The translations under genes were made by a program, and so were the position numbers. A stretch of DNA of 5,554 nucleotides. It comes from Mariaggregatimicrobium sp964498785. GTDB lineage: Bacteria > Zhuqueibacterota > Zhuqueibacteria > Thermofontimicrobiales > Thiofontviventaceae. The stretch's first letter is position 1. Every line of letters begins with the position of its first letter. The DNA lies in assembly GCA_964498785.1 (NCBI GenBank), contig CAZCJL010000224.1:1-5554 (forward strand), given 5' to 3'. The notes below the pieces were generated by a model. That model was not told the DNA's origin, did not search any database, and saw only the letters and a list, made by a program, of their open reading frames with translations. Below are positions 1 through 5,554 of this stretch, in pieces.

Positions 1-206
1 TAATTAAAAAAGCTGCTTAACTTAAATTTTTGTCCATTTTTTTGTTGTAATATCACAAATCACATATCCCATATCTCGATCAAATACATTGCCTGCGGAA
101 TTTAGAATGTAAAATCTAAAGCTAAAAAACTAAGCAGAGCAAACAGCTTTAGCTTAACGCCCGGCTTTCATAATTTTTGATTTTTAATCTCTAATTTTCT
201 ATTTCA
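1..206. other. AT-rich non-coding stretch downstream of the beta-CASP gene
   Basis: No convincing gene is visible on either strand; stops are frequent in all frames and the composition is strongly AT-biased compared with the neighbouring coding DNA. It holds the 3' untranslated region of the minus-strand gene that ends at 207. The only structure seen is an 8-bp inverted repeat (CTAAAGCT at 116-123, AGCTTTAG at 145-152), listed separately as a weak terminator candidate. Confidence 0.6.
116..152 (-). terminator. weak candidate terminator of the beta-CASP gene
   Basis: An 8-bp perfect inverted repeat, CTAAAGCT (116-123) and AGCTTTAG (145-152), encloses a 21-nt loop. Read on the minus strand, the loop holds a shorter stem (AAGC at 149-146 with GCTT at 135-132) followed by AG and a run of six T (129-124). 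It lies 55 to 90 bases past the stop of the minus-strand gene, a sensible place for termination. The stems are short and AT-rich, so this is only a candidate. Confidence 0.3.
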
Positions 207-1475
207 CTAAACAACCACCGTCTGATCTCTCAGTTCATGAACGGACTGCGCATCGTCCAACGCCAACTTTTCGTTGATTGCAGCCATGTCATTTGCGTAA
301 AGATAATGGTGATAAAACAGGATTTTCTTCACGCCGATCTGGGCTGTAATTTTATTGCACCATTTGCTCAATTCTTCAATATCCGGATGGAAATGCAATG
401 AAGGCAGGCGCTTGATTTGAATATCGCAATATTTATCAATGAGCTTCGTGTTGTTTAATAGCGCTGAATAAATATTTTGACTGAGCAACAGTACATCATT
501 TTTTTCAGATCGCTTAAAGATCTCAAACCATTTTATGAATGTCTTGCGATTTGCGGTAATGATAATTGAACTCTTAATATTAGTGGTCTCAGGCATTTTT
601 TTAGTTAGTTTGGGAAAATTCAGTGGTTCTGCGTCCGGGAAAACCCGCTCTTTTTCATAGACGTCGAAAATATCCTGATACGCATTGAAAATATCAATCA
701 GCTTCAATGTCTTTGGTTGCGGATCGAGATACACGTTTTCTATTTTTCGATGCACATCCATATAATCTGATGTATGAAAAATATAATTAAGGCAGTACAA
801 TAACATAGGTAATTGGACCTGTGGCGCATACATGAGCACATTTCCGTTATCAAACTGAAAGCAATCCCGCAGTTTACAATATAAAATATCTCCCAGCGGA
901 TAAAAACGAGAGTTGATTTCCCGTTTTTTATGCACCTGTTTTGCATCCACGATAAGCAGATCAACCATGGCTGTCGGAAATAGCGTTGTTGGTGGTTTCA
1001 CAATTGGTAAAAAATCTGCGCCCAGATCGCCGGTTATTAGTATTCTTTTATTATTCAATTTCAGATAAATCATGGACGAGCCGAGCACGTGGCCGGCATC
1101 GAACAGCGAAATTTCACTGGAATCAAAAAAATAAAAGGTTTCTTCATAATCCAGCCCGATAAAACGATTGTGGTAATCCTCCAAATTATAATATGTTTGC
1201 AGAATTTCCGCGGTCGCTTTGTGGCAGATCACTTTACCGGTAAATTTTTTATTGGTTAAAATGTCGCCCAAAAGATTGGAATGATCCCCATGATAATGGG
1301 TAATCAGAATTGCGTCGATGAGCTCAAGATTTAATCTGGACAGAATTTTATTTGCTTTAGTCTCATACTCCTTGCGACCCGTGTCAACCAACAATCGTTT
1401 GCCATTTGCTTCGATCATCAGGCAGGCGATATCCGGTGACACATCGGTAAAAAATTTGATAGCAAGATCACTCAT
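207..1475 (-). CDS. divergent beta-CASP metallo-beta-lactamase-fold protein (RNase J/CPSF-73-like)
   Basis: A 422-residue cytoplasmic protein with no signal peptide. The metallo-beta-lactamase core shows Asp31 (LLVDTGR), the zinc motif HYHGDH (His60, His62, Asp64, His65), His129 in DAGHVLGSS and Asp150 in TGDLG. The beta-CASP insertion then shows motif A at Asp177 (LLIVDAKQ), strands such as GNVLMYAP and ENVYLDP, motif B at His363 (LHFHPDIEEL, matching the usual SGHADxxEL) and motif C at His389 (KILFYHH, matching VxLVHG). This family consists mainly of RNA or DNA nucleases, so a nucleic-acid hydrolase is the inferred role. The usual SGM-type motif is replaced by TANRKTF and the Gly after motif C by His, so the substrate may differ. 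I start at ATG 1475 because AGGGAGG (1487-1481) stands 5 nt upstream; a TTG at 1490 is in frame but overlaps that site. Length suits the family. The gene stands alone and diverges from the next one. Confidence 0.85.
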   Translation of the reverse strand: MSDLAIKFFTDVSPDIACLMIEANGKRLLVDTGRKEYETKANKILSRLNLELIDAILITHYHGDHSNLLGDILTNKKFTGKVICHKATAEILQTYYNLEDYHNRFIGLDYEETFYFFDSSEISLFDAGHVLGSSMIYLKLNNKRILITGDLGADFLPIVKPPTTLFPTAMVDLLIVDAKQVHKKREINSRFYPLGDILYCKLRDCFQFDNGNVLMYAPQVQLPMLLYCLNYIFHTSDYMDVHRKIENVYLDPQPKTLKLIDIFNAYQDIFDVYEKERVFPDAEPLNFPKLTKKMPETTNIKSSIIITANRKTFIKWFEIFKRSEKNDVLLLSQNIYSALLNNTKLIDKYCDIQIKRLPSLHFHPDIEELSKWCNKITAQIGVKKILFYHHYLYANDMAAINEKLALDDAQSVHELRDQTVVV

Positions 1476-1628
1476 CAATTCCTCCCTCAAATTTTTGGTA
1501 AGAACGCATTTCTCGTGTGGTGAGTATCCGGAAGGTGCATTTAGAAGATGATACTAATATGAGAATTTTCAACACAAATATCAAGAAGTTTTTACAGGAA
1601 ATAAATATTTAACTTAAAATTCTAAATT

Positions 1629-1765
1629 GAATTTTTAGAAATTTCAAATATCAAATTACAAATAAATCTCAAAAAACCAATAAAAAAATTCCAAACAAAA
1701 ATGAAATCAATGTCATTTATTTGAGATTTGTGGATTGCTTTTTCATAAAATTTTTTTAGAAATTC
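1629..1765. repeat. imperfect AT-rich inverted repeat
   Basis: Two arms of roughly 50 bases can fold back on each other with interruptions. The best-matched part is a perfect 10-bp pair, AAATCTCAAA (1664-1673) and TTTGAGATTT (1720-1729). An alternative register pairs CAAATAAAT (1659-1667) with ATTTATTTG (1715-1723). The outer ends add GAATTT (1629-1634) and AAATTC (1760-1765). AT-rich intergenic hairpins of this style occur dispersed in many genomes of uncultured bacteria, so a family member is plausible. The low complexity means some pairing is expected by chance. Confidence 0.45.
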
Positions 1766-1770
1766 AGGTA
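1715..1770 (+). repeat. upstream repeat, copy 1
   Basis: This segment matches 3748-3804 over about 56 bases with a handful of mismatches and one indel. It contains two exact blocks, ATTTGTGGATTG (1726-1737) and TTTTAGAAATTCAGGTA (1754-1770). Both copies lie on the same strand upstream of genes for exported proteins; this one ends 79 bases before the ATG of the T9SS-type protein. It may be a shared promoter or operator element, or a dispersed intergenic repeat. Confidence 0.6.
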
Positions 1771-1774
1771 TAAT
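1769..1774 (+). promoter_or_regulatory. possible -10 box (TATAAT)
   Basis: A perfect TATAAT lies 75 bases upstream of the ATG at 1850 and begins in the last two bases of repeat copy 1. No good -35 hexamer sits at 16 to 18 bases spacing; that position is A/T-only. Perfect -10 matches arise easily in such AT-rich DNA, and organisms of this lineage may use a different promoter consensus. Repeat copy 2 does not preserve the box (it reads TAGTAG). Confidence 0.3.
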
Positions 1775-1838
1775 CTAATGGTATAAAAATACTTGAATTT
1801 TAGAATGATTACAGTTATCTTATCACAGAACATTAATC

Positions 1839-1845
1839 AGGAGGT
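1839..1845 (+). promoter_or_regulatory. ribosome binding site deciding the start at 1850
   Basis: AGGAGGT stands 4 bases before ATG 1850, close to ideal, and the protein from that ATG begins directly with a signal peptide. This excludes the upstream in-frame TTG at 1793 and ATG at 1805, which would put 19 or 15 non-leader residues in front. Confidence 0.85.
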
Positions 1846-1849
1846 ATTT

Positions 1850-3718
1850 ATGAAATGTGTTATAAGCAGAGCATTGCTGTTAATTTTCATAATTAATTCG
1901 ACAATTCTTTTTTCGAAAAACATCAATCTGCATGGACTTAAAAAATTATCTGATATTAAACAAACAAAAGTCAGCGACGATACGGATTGGTATATCGGCG
2001 CTGACGATCCCAATGAAATTGTAACAATTAGTGGAAAGCGCCATGTGCCCGGCAATATTGTCATTGTAAATAACGGAATGCTATTTCTGGATAATGCCCA
2101 ATTTACTATTGATGGTGAAATTACAGTTTTGGGACAGGGAAAACTGTCTGTTCAGGGGGGATCGTTTGCCGTTGTTCAGGATTATGCCTATCAGCATGAA
2201 ATGATGGTATTTGAAAATGGGTACATCACTTTTGAAAATGTGGATTTCTCATCCAGTGGTCATGGCTGGAGCGTAACCCTGATCGGCGAGTCGAGGTATA
2301 CCATGAACCAGTCAGAAGTGCACGATGGATTTATCACAATGGTGCTTTTCGAAAAAGGCGCTGCTTCTGTGACAGACTCGCAGATGCCGGGAGAGTTTCT
2401 CTGCTTTGGCGAAAACGATATCTCATTTTCCGGATGCGATTTTGTTTTGATCTGGCTGGTTTTGCCGGAAAATAGCAGCATGGATATTTCGTTGCCTGGC
2501 GATTCTTTGCTCACAAACTGGCGTCTTTCAGATTCGCTGGCAACTGTATCCGGTATCGATTACACCGTGCGCATCGATAGCTGCACCGATGTGCAATGGG
2601 GACTTATTTCCAATCCACGTACCAATGCCACGTTTTCAGACACAGATTTTCGGGTGGCAGGATTGATGTTCACGGAGCCGGATTCTATTGTCATCGGAAA
2701 TATCACCAACGCGTCGCATCTTGTTGATGACCGTATTCAAGTACCGGACAGGGAGTTGCGTTTTATCAATTCGACCGTGACAACGTGGAATTTTTATCCG
2801 ACAGATAATGCAATTCTGACGGTTCAAAATTCTGTGTTCGGGGAGCTGTTATCCATGGGAAATTCCCGGGCATACGTTATCAATTCGGTTTGTGACGGGT
2901 CCGGTGGGTATATCGGCGCAGTCGGGAATTCATTTCTCGTGGCTTTTCGGTCGCTATTGAGTTGTCAGGTAATTTCCAGAGAACAGGCGGTATTTGTTGG
3001 CGCGCATTCCGCGTTTACCGGTCCTGAAATTGATGCTGACGAAAATTCCGTGATGGCGCTGTTAAACACGCAAACGTACGTGGAACCCAAAGCGCACACG
3101 AGTGCGTTTATTTTTGAAGAAAATGTGCCGCCGGTGGAAGGTACGGTAAATAGCAAGATTCCGGTAATTGGCACGGCGCGGATCATTAAAGGACCGGAAA
3201 ATCCGGTTGAATTCGATTATTATACGATAAGCTATTCCCAGCAGGATGATTCCGGGTGGCGCCAAATGGGTGGACGATATATGTCGCCGGTTATAAATGA
3301 TACCCTGGCGTTCTGGAAAACGTCGGGACTTGAACCGGGAAATTATCAGATCCGGCTGGCGTTATTTCATAGTTACGGAGATTCCGTGGTCACGGAATCG
3401 TCCGCCCGACTGGATGCTGCAATTCACACGCAGGTCAATCTGATAACGGCGGCGGATCAATGGAAACTCTGGCCCAACTATCCCAATCCCTTTAATCCGG
3501 TGACAACAATTCGCTATCAAATTTTGAAGGACACTTTTGTGACGCTGCGGATTTACGACATGTTGGGACGAGAGGTTGCAGTGCCTGTGAATGAATATCA
3601 GGCTGCGGGGATGTATTCGATTGATTTTGACGGTAATCGTCTGGAAAGTGGATTGTACTTTTATCAATTTAATGCAGAAAAATTTTCTGATATTGGATCG
3701 ATGATGCTGGTAAAATAG
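1850..3718 (+). CDS. secreted beta-helix-like protein with Ig/FnIII-like domain and T9SS C-terminal sorting domain
   Basis: A 622-residue exported protein. Residues 1-22 form a Sec signal peptide (MKCVISRALLLIFIINS and onward). Residues about 45-430 are rich in short hydrophobic/Asn/Gly/Ser strands (VNNGMLFLDNAQFTIDG, ITFENVDFSSSG, LRFINSTVTTWNF), typical of a right-handed parallel beta-helix or related solenoid. Residues about 435-527 resemble an Ig/FnIII-like module, with IPVIGTA, a central W, FWKTSGLEPGNYQIRL and a closing SYGDSV. Residues about 538-622 are the type IX secretion sorting domain (TIGR04183/FlgD-Ig-like), with NYPNPFNPVTTIRY at 543-556, LRIYDMLGREV, ESGLYFYQF and a terminal MMLVK. 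It should cross the inner membrane by Sec and the outer membrane by T9SS, ending on the surface or released. No catalytic motif is recognised; a binding, adhesive or carbohydrate-related role is possible but unproven. It is probably monocistronic, with a 218-base gap to the next gene. Confidence 0.85.
   Translation: MKCVISRALLLIFIINSTILFSKNINLHGLKKLSDIKQTKVSDDTDWYIGADDPNEIVTISGKRHVPGNIVIVNNGMLFLDNAQFTIDGEITVLGQGKLSVQGGSFAVVQDYAYQHEMMVFENGYITFENVDFSSSGHGWSVTLIGESRYTMNQSEVHDGFITMVLFEKGAASVTDSQMPGEFLCFGENDISFSGCDFVLIWLVLPENSSMDISLPGDSLLTNWRLSDSLATVSGIDYTVRIDSCTDVQWGLISNPRTNATFSDTDFRVAGLMFTEPDSIVIGNITNASHLVDDRIQVPDRELRFINSTVTTWNFYPTDNAILTVQNSVFGELLSMGNSRAYVINSVCDGSGGYIGAVGNSFLVAFRSLLSCQVISREQAVFVGAHSAFTGPEIDADENSVMALLNTQTYVEPKAHTSAFIFEENVPPVEGTVNSKIPVIGTARIIKGPENPVEFDYYTISYSQQDDSGWRQMGGRYMSPVINDTLAFWKTSGLEPGNYQIRLALFHSYGDSVVTESSARLDAAIHTQVNLITAADQWKLWPNYPNPFNPVTTIRYQILKDTFVTLRIYDMLGREVAVPVNEYQAAGMYSIDFDGNRLESGLYFYQFNAEKFSDIGSMMLVK
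3476..3715 (+). other. T9SS C-terminal sorting domain (coding segment)
   Basis: The segment encodes the last 80 residues of the secreted protein. It starts at NYPNPFNPVTTIRY and runs through IYDMLGREV and ESGLYFYQF to the final MMLVK. This order (PNPF entry motif, GREV turn, SGxYfYxf strand, short hydrophobic-Lys end) is the recognised pattern of the FlgD-Ig-like/T9SS type A sorting domains. It is the strongest taxonomic clue in the window, since it implies a T9SS elsewhere in the genome. Confidence 0.88.
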
Positions 3719-3747
3719 TGCTTAGAATTTTAAAATTATAATTTGTT

Positions 3748-3804
3748 ATTTATTTGCTATTTGTGGATTGATTTTTCCTGAATTTTATTTTAGAAATTCA
3801 GGTA
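3748..3804 (+). repeat. upstream repeat, copy 2
   Basis: This is the partner of 1715-1770, sharing ATTTGTGGATTG (3759-3770) and TTTTAGAAATTCAGGTA (3788-3804) exactly. It lies 133 bases upstream of the Spy-like gene and just after the stop of the T9SS-type gene. CAAATAAAT at 3897-3905 is the reverse complement of ATTTATTTG at 3748-3756, echoing the inverted pairing seen around copy 1. Confidence 0.6.
3777..3802. repeat. 9-bp perfect palindrome with 8-nt loop
   Basis: CCTGAATTT (3777-3785) and AAATTCAGG (3794-3802) are exact reverse complements around an 8-base spacer, inside repeat copy 2. Copy 1 keeps the right half but its left half is degraded (CATAAAATTT). No T run follows on either strand, so an intrinsic terminator for the upstream gene is unlikely. 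An operator or an mRNA hairpin are alternatives. Confidence 0.5.
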
Positions 3805-3831
3805 GTAGATTAGTTACGATACAAAAAATTT

Positions 3832-3861
3832 TTGTCAGTGGGAATAAATTTGAACTATGGT
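3832..3861 (+). promoter_or_regulatory. candidate sigma-70-like promoter for the Spy-like gene
   Basis: TTGTCA (3832-3837) and TATGGT (3856-3861) are separated by 18 bases and would start transcription roughly 70 bases before the ATG at 3938. The match is moderate and promoter consensus in this lineage may differ, so this is tentative. It would allow the gene to be expressed separately from the upstream gene. Confidence 0.3.
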
Positions 3862-3937
3862 TTGTCCAACAGGTGAAATTAAACAGAAAATAAAAACAAA
3901 TAAATGAATTACAAATCCTAATGACGGAGGTACTATC

Positions 3938-4435
3938 ATGAACAAAAAATTAATCTATTCGGCGCTATTGATGATATTCGTAGTTTATGTTGGCGCAGCG
4001 ATGGCTCAGCCGATGCACGGCCATTTCGGAAAAGGCGAATTTCCGCCGATGCGAGGCTGGCAGAATATCCCGGATTTGACGAATGAGCAAAAATCTGAAA
4101 TTGAAAAACGAACGATCGAACACCAGAAAGAGATGATCTCAGTTCAATCGGATTTAAAACTTAAGCAACTAAATTTGCGCGAATTAATCCGTGAGCAATC
4201 TGATATCAAGAAAATTGAGAAGAAAGTGGAAGAGATCGGTGTGATTCGTACTGAATTACAAAAGAAACGAATTCGGCGCCATCTCGAAATAAAAAGTCTG
4301 TTAACAGATGAACAAAAAGAATATATGGATTCACAAAGGTTCATAAAAAAAGACAACCGCCCCGGACGCGGGATGCGCGGTAAACATCATCCCGGCGGTT
4401 TCCGCGGACCAGGACCTTGTTTTATGAATGATTAA
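3938..4435 (+). CDS. Spy/CpxP-family (LTxxQ) periplasmic protein
   Basis: A 165-residue periplasmic protein. Residues 1-23 are a clean signal peptide ending in AMA before Gln24. The mature part is mostly charged alpha-helix (about 45-135), with the two family motifs LTNEQ (47-51) and LTDEQ (122-126) bracketing a long antiparallel helical pair rich in Lys, Glu, Arg and Gln. This is the plan of Spy, CpxP and ZraP, which act as ATP-independent periplasmic chaperones or stress and metal-linked regulators. The flanks are unusual: PMHGHFGKGEFPPM after the signal peptide, and a Gly/Arg/Pro/His-rich tail with a single Cys161. These His/Met-rich ends could bind metal, which is inference. GGAGG at 3926-3930 stands 7 bases before the ATG and fixes the start. 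The length (165) matches Spy and CpxP (about 160). No sensor kinase or efflux partner is in the window, so its regulation is unknown. A strong terminator follows. Confidence 0.82.
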   Translation: MNKKLIYSALLMIFVVYVGAAMAQPMHGHFGKGEFPPMRGWQNIPDLTNEQKSEIEKRTIEHQKEMISVQSDLKLKQLNLRELIREQSDIKKIEKKVEEIGVIRTELQKKRIRRHLEIKSLLTDEQKEYMDSQRFIKKDNRPGRGMRGKHHPGGFRGPGPCFMND

Positions 4436-4462
4436 ATAAAAAAATAGCGCATAACGAAAAAA

Positions 4463-4492
4463 GGGCATTCGGCATAGCCGGGTGCCCTTTTT
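4463..4492 (+). terminator. rho-independent terminator of the Spy-like gene
   Basis: An 11-bp stem (GGGCATTCGGC at 4463-4473 with GCCGGGTGCCC at 4477-4487) closes on a 3-base ATA loop and is followed by TTTTT (4488-4492). Two of the pairs are G-U wobbles. It lies 28 bases after the Spy-like stop. Six A (4457-4462) precede the stem, so the minus strand also has hairpin plus T run and could stop the convergent propeller gene, but there the two wobbles become A-C mismatches. Confidence 0.9.
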
Positions 4493-4662
4493 ATAGTTTG
4501 TATCAAATGACCTTATGAGTTCGTAACTAATTTAGACAGGATAATCATGCCACAGGAAGATGTGCCCGATCGCTCAGGATTTACATTACCGCTTAAGCGG
4601 GACAGTTGATCATATTCTCCAACGAGCTGGTTATCATAATACGTTCTTCGACACCAACAGAA
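4493..4662. other. 3' region of the propeller gene with out-of-frame coding-like sequence
   Basis: No separate gene with a ribosome binding site is visible. On the minus strand, the reading frame of the propeller gene stays open for 49 codons after its TAG (4662-4516), ending at TAA 4515-4513, only 20 bases before the hairpin terminator. In a second frame, a segment beginning at 4679 reads DINGDSSVGVEERI, an EF-hand/dockerin-like loop, and stops at 4595-4593. This may be a decayed C-terminal extension; see the findings. Confidence 0.4.
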
Positions 4663-5499
4663 CTATCGCCATTTATATCGGTAGAGTTTATTGCTGTATG
4701 TATAAACAATATAATCGCCCATAATATCACACGTTGTGGCGTCGGCGCGAACTGAATGGACTTGCTCGGTCACATTATGCACCACAAGAAATCGTTTTTG
4801 CTCTTTCGGATTATCCGGGTCTTTCATGATTCGGATAAACGCGACATATCCCTGGTCAGCCCGCGGAAAATGATCCGAGTCGGTACCATCAGTTAAATCA
4901 GTCACCTCTCCCCCACTCGCAGGCATCGATTGGATGTAGCTTTCCTTTTCATCGGAGTACATTTGCTGATAAAAATAGATTGTCCCGCCATCCCAATCCG
5001 GGCTATGATTGAATGGCCCCAGATCATAAAGCAGGCGTGACTTTTTGGTTTTCAGATCGTAAATGAAAATATCACCCAAATGTTCGTAGACAAAAGCCGT
5101 TCCATCGTCGTTAAATGACGGATGAATCCCATCCACCCATTCGGAATGACCATCCGGGAACATGATCTCAATCGGTCCGAATGTTTCTGTGCATGCCCCA
5201 ATAATACCATTGCTAAAATCGGCATAATCCGGATTTGAAATTTTTTCAAACATTATTTCCTGTGCATCTCCGGTTTTCAAATTAAGCAGATACAGCCACA
5301 TTCCGGATTGTTCTTCGGAGAGATATTCTGAAAAAAGCACTGAATCCTGTCCGATGATGCGCGGATCCATTAACTGATGATAGCCCCATGTATCCAATTT
5401 CTTTTCAAAAATAAGTTCACCGGGAAGATACCGGCGCTCCGAGCCGCATTCCAGAAAAAGTGTGAGTATAACCAAAAAAGAACCACATTTAAAGCCCAT
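4663..5499 (-). CDS. TolB-like beta-propeller protein, putative lipoprotein, possibly C-terminally truncated
   Basis: A 278-residue exported protein. It opens with a short hydrophobic leader (CGSFLVILTLFLEC) whose Cys18 could be lipidated, but Glu at -1 and Phe at -3 make a poor lipobox. About six repeats of roughly 40 residues follow (near 45-83, 84-122, 123-160, 161-206, 207-252 and 253-278). They carry TolB/PD40-type signatures: HPSFNDDGTAFVYEH with DIFIYDLKTKKSRLL, and HSPDWDGGTIYFYQQ with GGEVTDLTDG. Such propellers act as periplasmic or outer-membrane protein-binding platforms; the partner is unknown. The last blade has only two or three strands, ending YSNKLYRYKWR; the N-terminal ELIFEKK strand could close the ring. 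Only a weak GGA (5510-5508) lies before the ATG, with an in-frame stop upstream and no other ATG, so the start is reasonably secure. The gene is convergent with the Spy-like gene. A coding-like sequence in another frame continues past the stop, suggesting loss of a C-terminal tail. Confidence 0.7.
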   Translation of the reverse strand: MGFKCGSFLVILTLFLECGSERRYLPGELIFEKKLDTWGYHQLMDPRIIGQDSVLFSEYLSEEQSGMWLYLLNLKTGDAQEIMFEKISNPDYADFSNGIIGACTETFGPIEIMFPDGHSEWVDGIHPSFNDDGTAFVYEHLGDIFIYDLKTKKSRLLYDLGPFNHSPDWDGGTIYFYQQMYSDEKESYIQSMPASGGEVTDLTDGTDSDHFPRADQGYVAFIRIMKDPDNPKEQKRFLVVHNVTEQVHSVRADATTCDIMGDYIVYTYSNKLYRYKWR

Positions 5500-5554
5500 T
5501 TTTTGTATCCATTCAATAATTGATGGTGTGCATCAAAGCTTTCGGATTCTCTTT
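5500..5554 (-). other. partial upstream region of the propeller gene
   Basis: These 55 bases are the visible 5' leader of the minus-strand propeller gene. Besides the weak GGA before the start, an in-frame TGA lies at 5535-5533. No promoter can be judged because the region is cut by the window edge. Confidence 0.4.

Larger units (their letters stand above)
1476..1849. other. divergent intergenic regulatory region
   Basis: This 374-base gap separates two divergent genes and must hold both promoters. The left part carries the minus-strand ribosome binding site (AGGGAGG at 1487-1481). The rest is very AT-rich and holds an imperfect inverted repeat, one copy of a 56-bp repeat shared with the next intergenic region, a TATAAT box and the AGGAGGT site of the plus-strand gene. 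No further gene is supported; short open stretches here lack ribosome binding sites or are shadows of the beta-CASP gene. Confidence 0.65.

Noticed and set aside
1476..1490. TTG start at 1490 for the beta-CASP protein
   Set aside because: The extra codons encode the ribosome binding site AGGGAGG itself, which is correctly spaced for ATG 1475.
1318..1551. Plus-strand open frame of 77 codons
   Set aside because: It is antisense to the zinc-motif region of the beta-CASP gene, lacks a ribosome binding site and has no family-like composition.
1629..1770. CRISPR-like or IS-end interpretation of the intergenic repeats
   Set aside because: There are only two dispersed copies, no regular spacers, no target duplication and no transposase; the arms are low-complexity AT.
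1793..1849. Upstream in-frame starts (TTG 1793, ATG 1805) for the T9SS-type protein
   Set aside because: They would add 15-19 non-leader residues before a clear signal peptide; AGGAGGT directly precedes ATG 1850.
3362..3667. Minus-strand open frame of 101 codons
   Set aside because: It lies fully antisense to the Ig-like and T9SS domains, whose protein motifs are unmistakable; the opposite frame is a shadow.
3856..3906. 16-codon open frame before the Spy-like gene
   Set aside because: No ribosome binding site at suitable spacing and no recognisable product; it fits chance occurrence in a leader.

Overview
The window looks like chromosomal DNA from a Gram-negative bacterium of the FCB lineage, of the Calditrichota/KSB1/Ignavibacteria kind. 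The main clue is the secreted protein in the middle, which ends in a type IX secretion (T9SS) sorting domain beginning YPNPFNPVTTIRY, a signature common in those phyla. A TolB-like propeller with a lipoprotein-like leader, a Spy-type periplasmic protein and AT-rich gaps around moderate-GC genes fit this. The phylum is an inference from protein style, since no rRNA or tRNA is present.

Layout: (1) 1-206, AT-rich and non-coding, with only a weak candidate terminator. (2) 207-1475, minus strand, a complete divergent beta-CASP metallo-beta-lactamase-fold protein that keeps the metal and catalytic residues. (3) 1476-1849, a divergent intergenic region with an imperfect AT-rich inverted repeat, a possible -10 box and the first copy of a 56-bp repeat. 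(4) 1850-3718, plus strand, a large exported protein: signal peptide, beta-helix-like region, Ig/FnIII-like domain and T9SS tail. (5) 3719-3937, an intergenic region with the second repeat copy and a 9-bp palindrome. (6) 3938-4435, plus strand, a Spy/CpxP (LTxxQ) periplasmic protein. (7) 4463-4487, a strong hairpin terminator between convergent genes. (8) 4663-5499, minus strand, a short TolB-like six-blade propeller protein, probably envelope-anchored, whose 3' end shows signs of frame disruption.

The four genes do not form an obvious pathway. Three of the four products are exported or envelope proteins, and the two plus-strand genes share a repeat in their upstream regions. The beta-CASP protein is the only cytoplasmic product. 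I see no CRISPR array, transposase, phage gene or RNA gene, and nothing that amounts to a new defence or mobile system. The points most worth a second look are an out-of-frame EF-hand/dockerin-like calcium loop at the end of the propeller gene, the shared upstream repeat, and the altered substrate-side motif of the beta-CASP protein.
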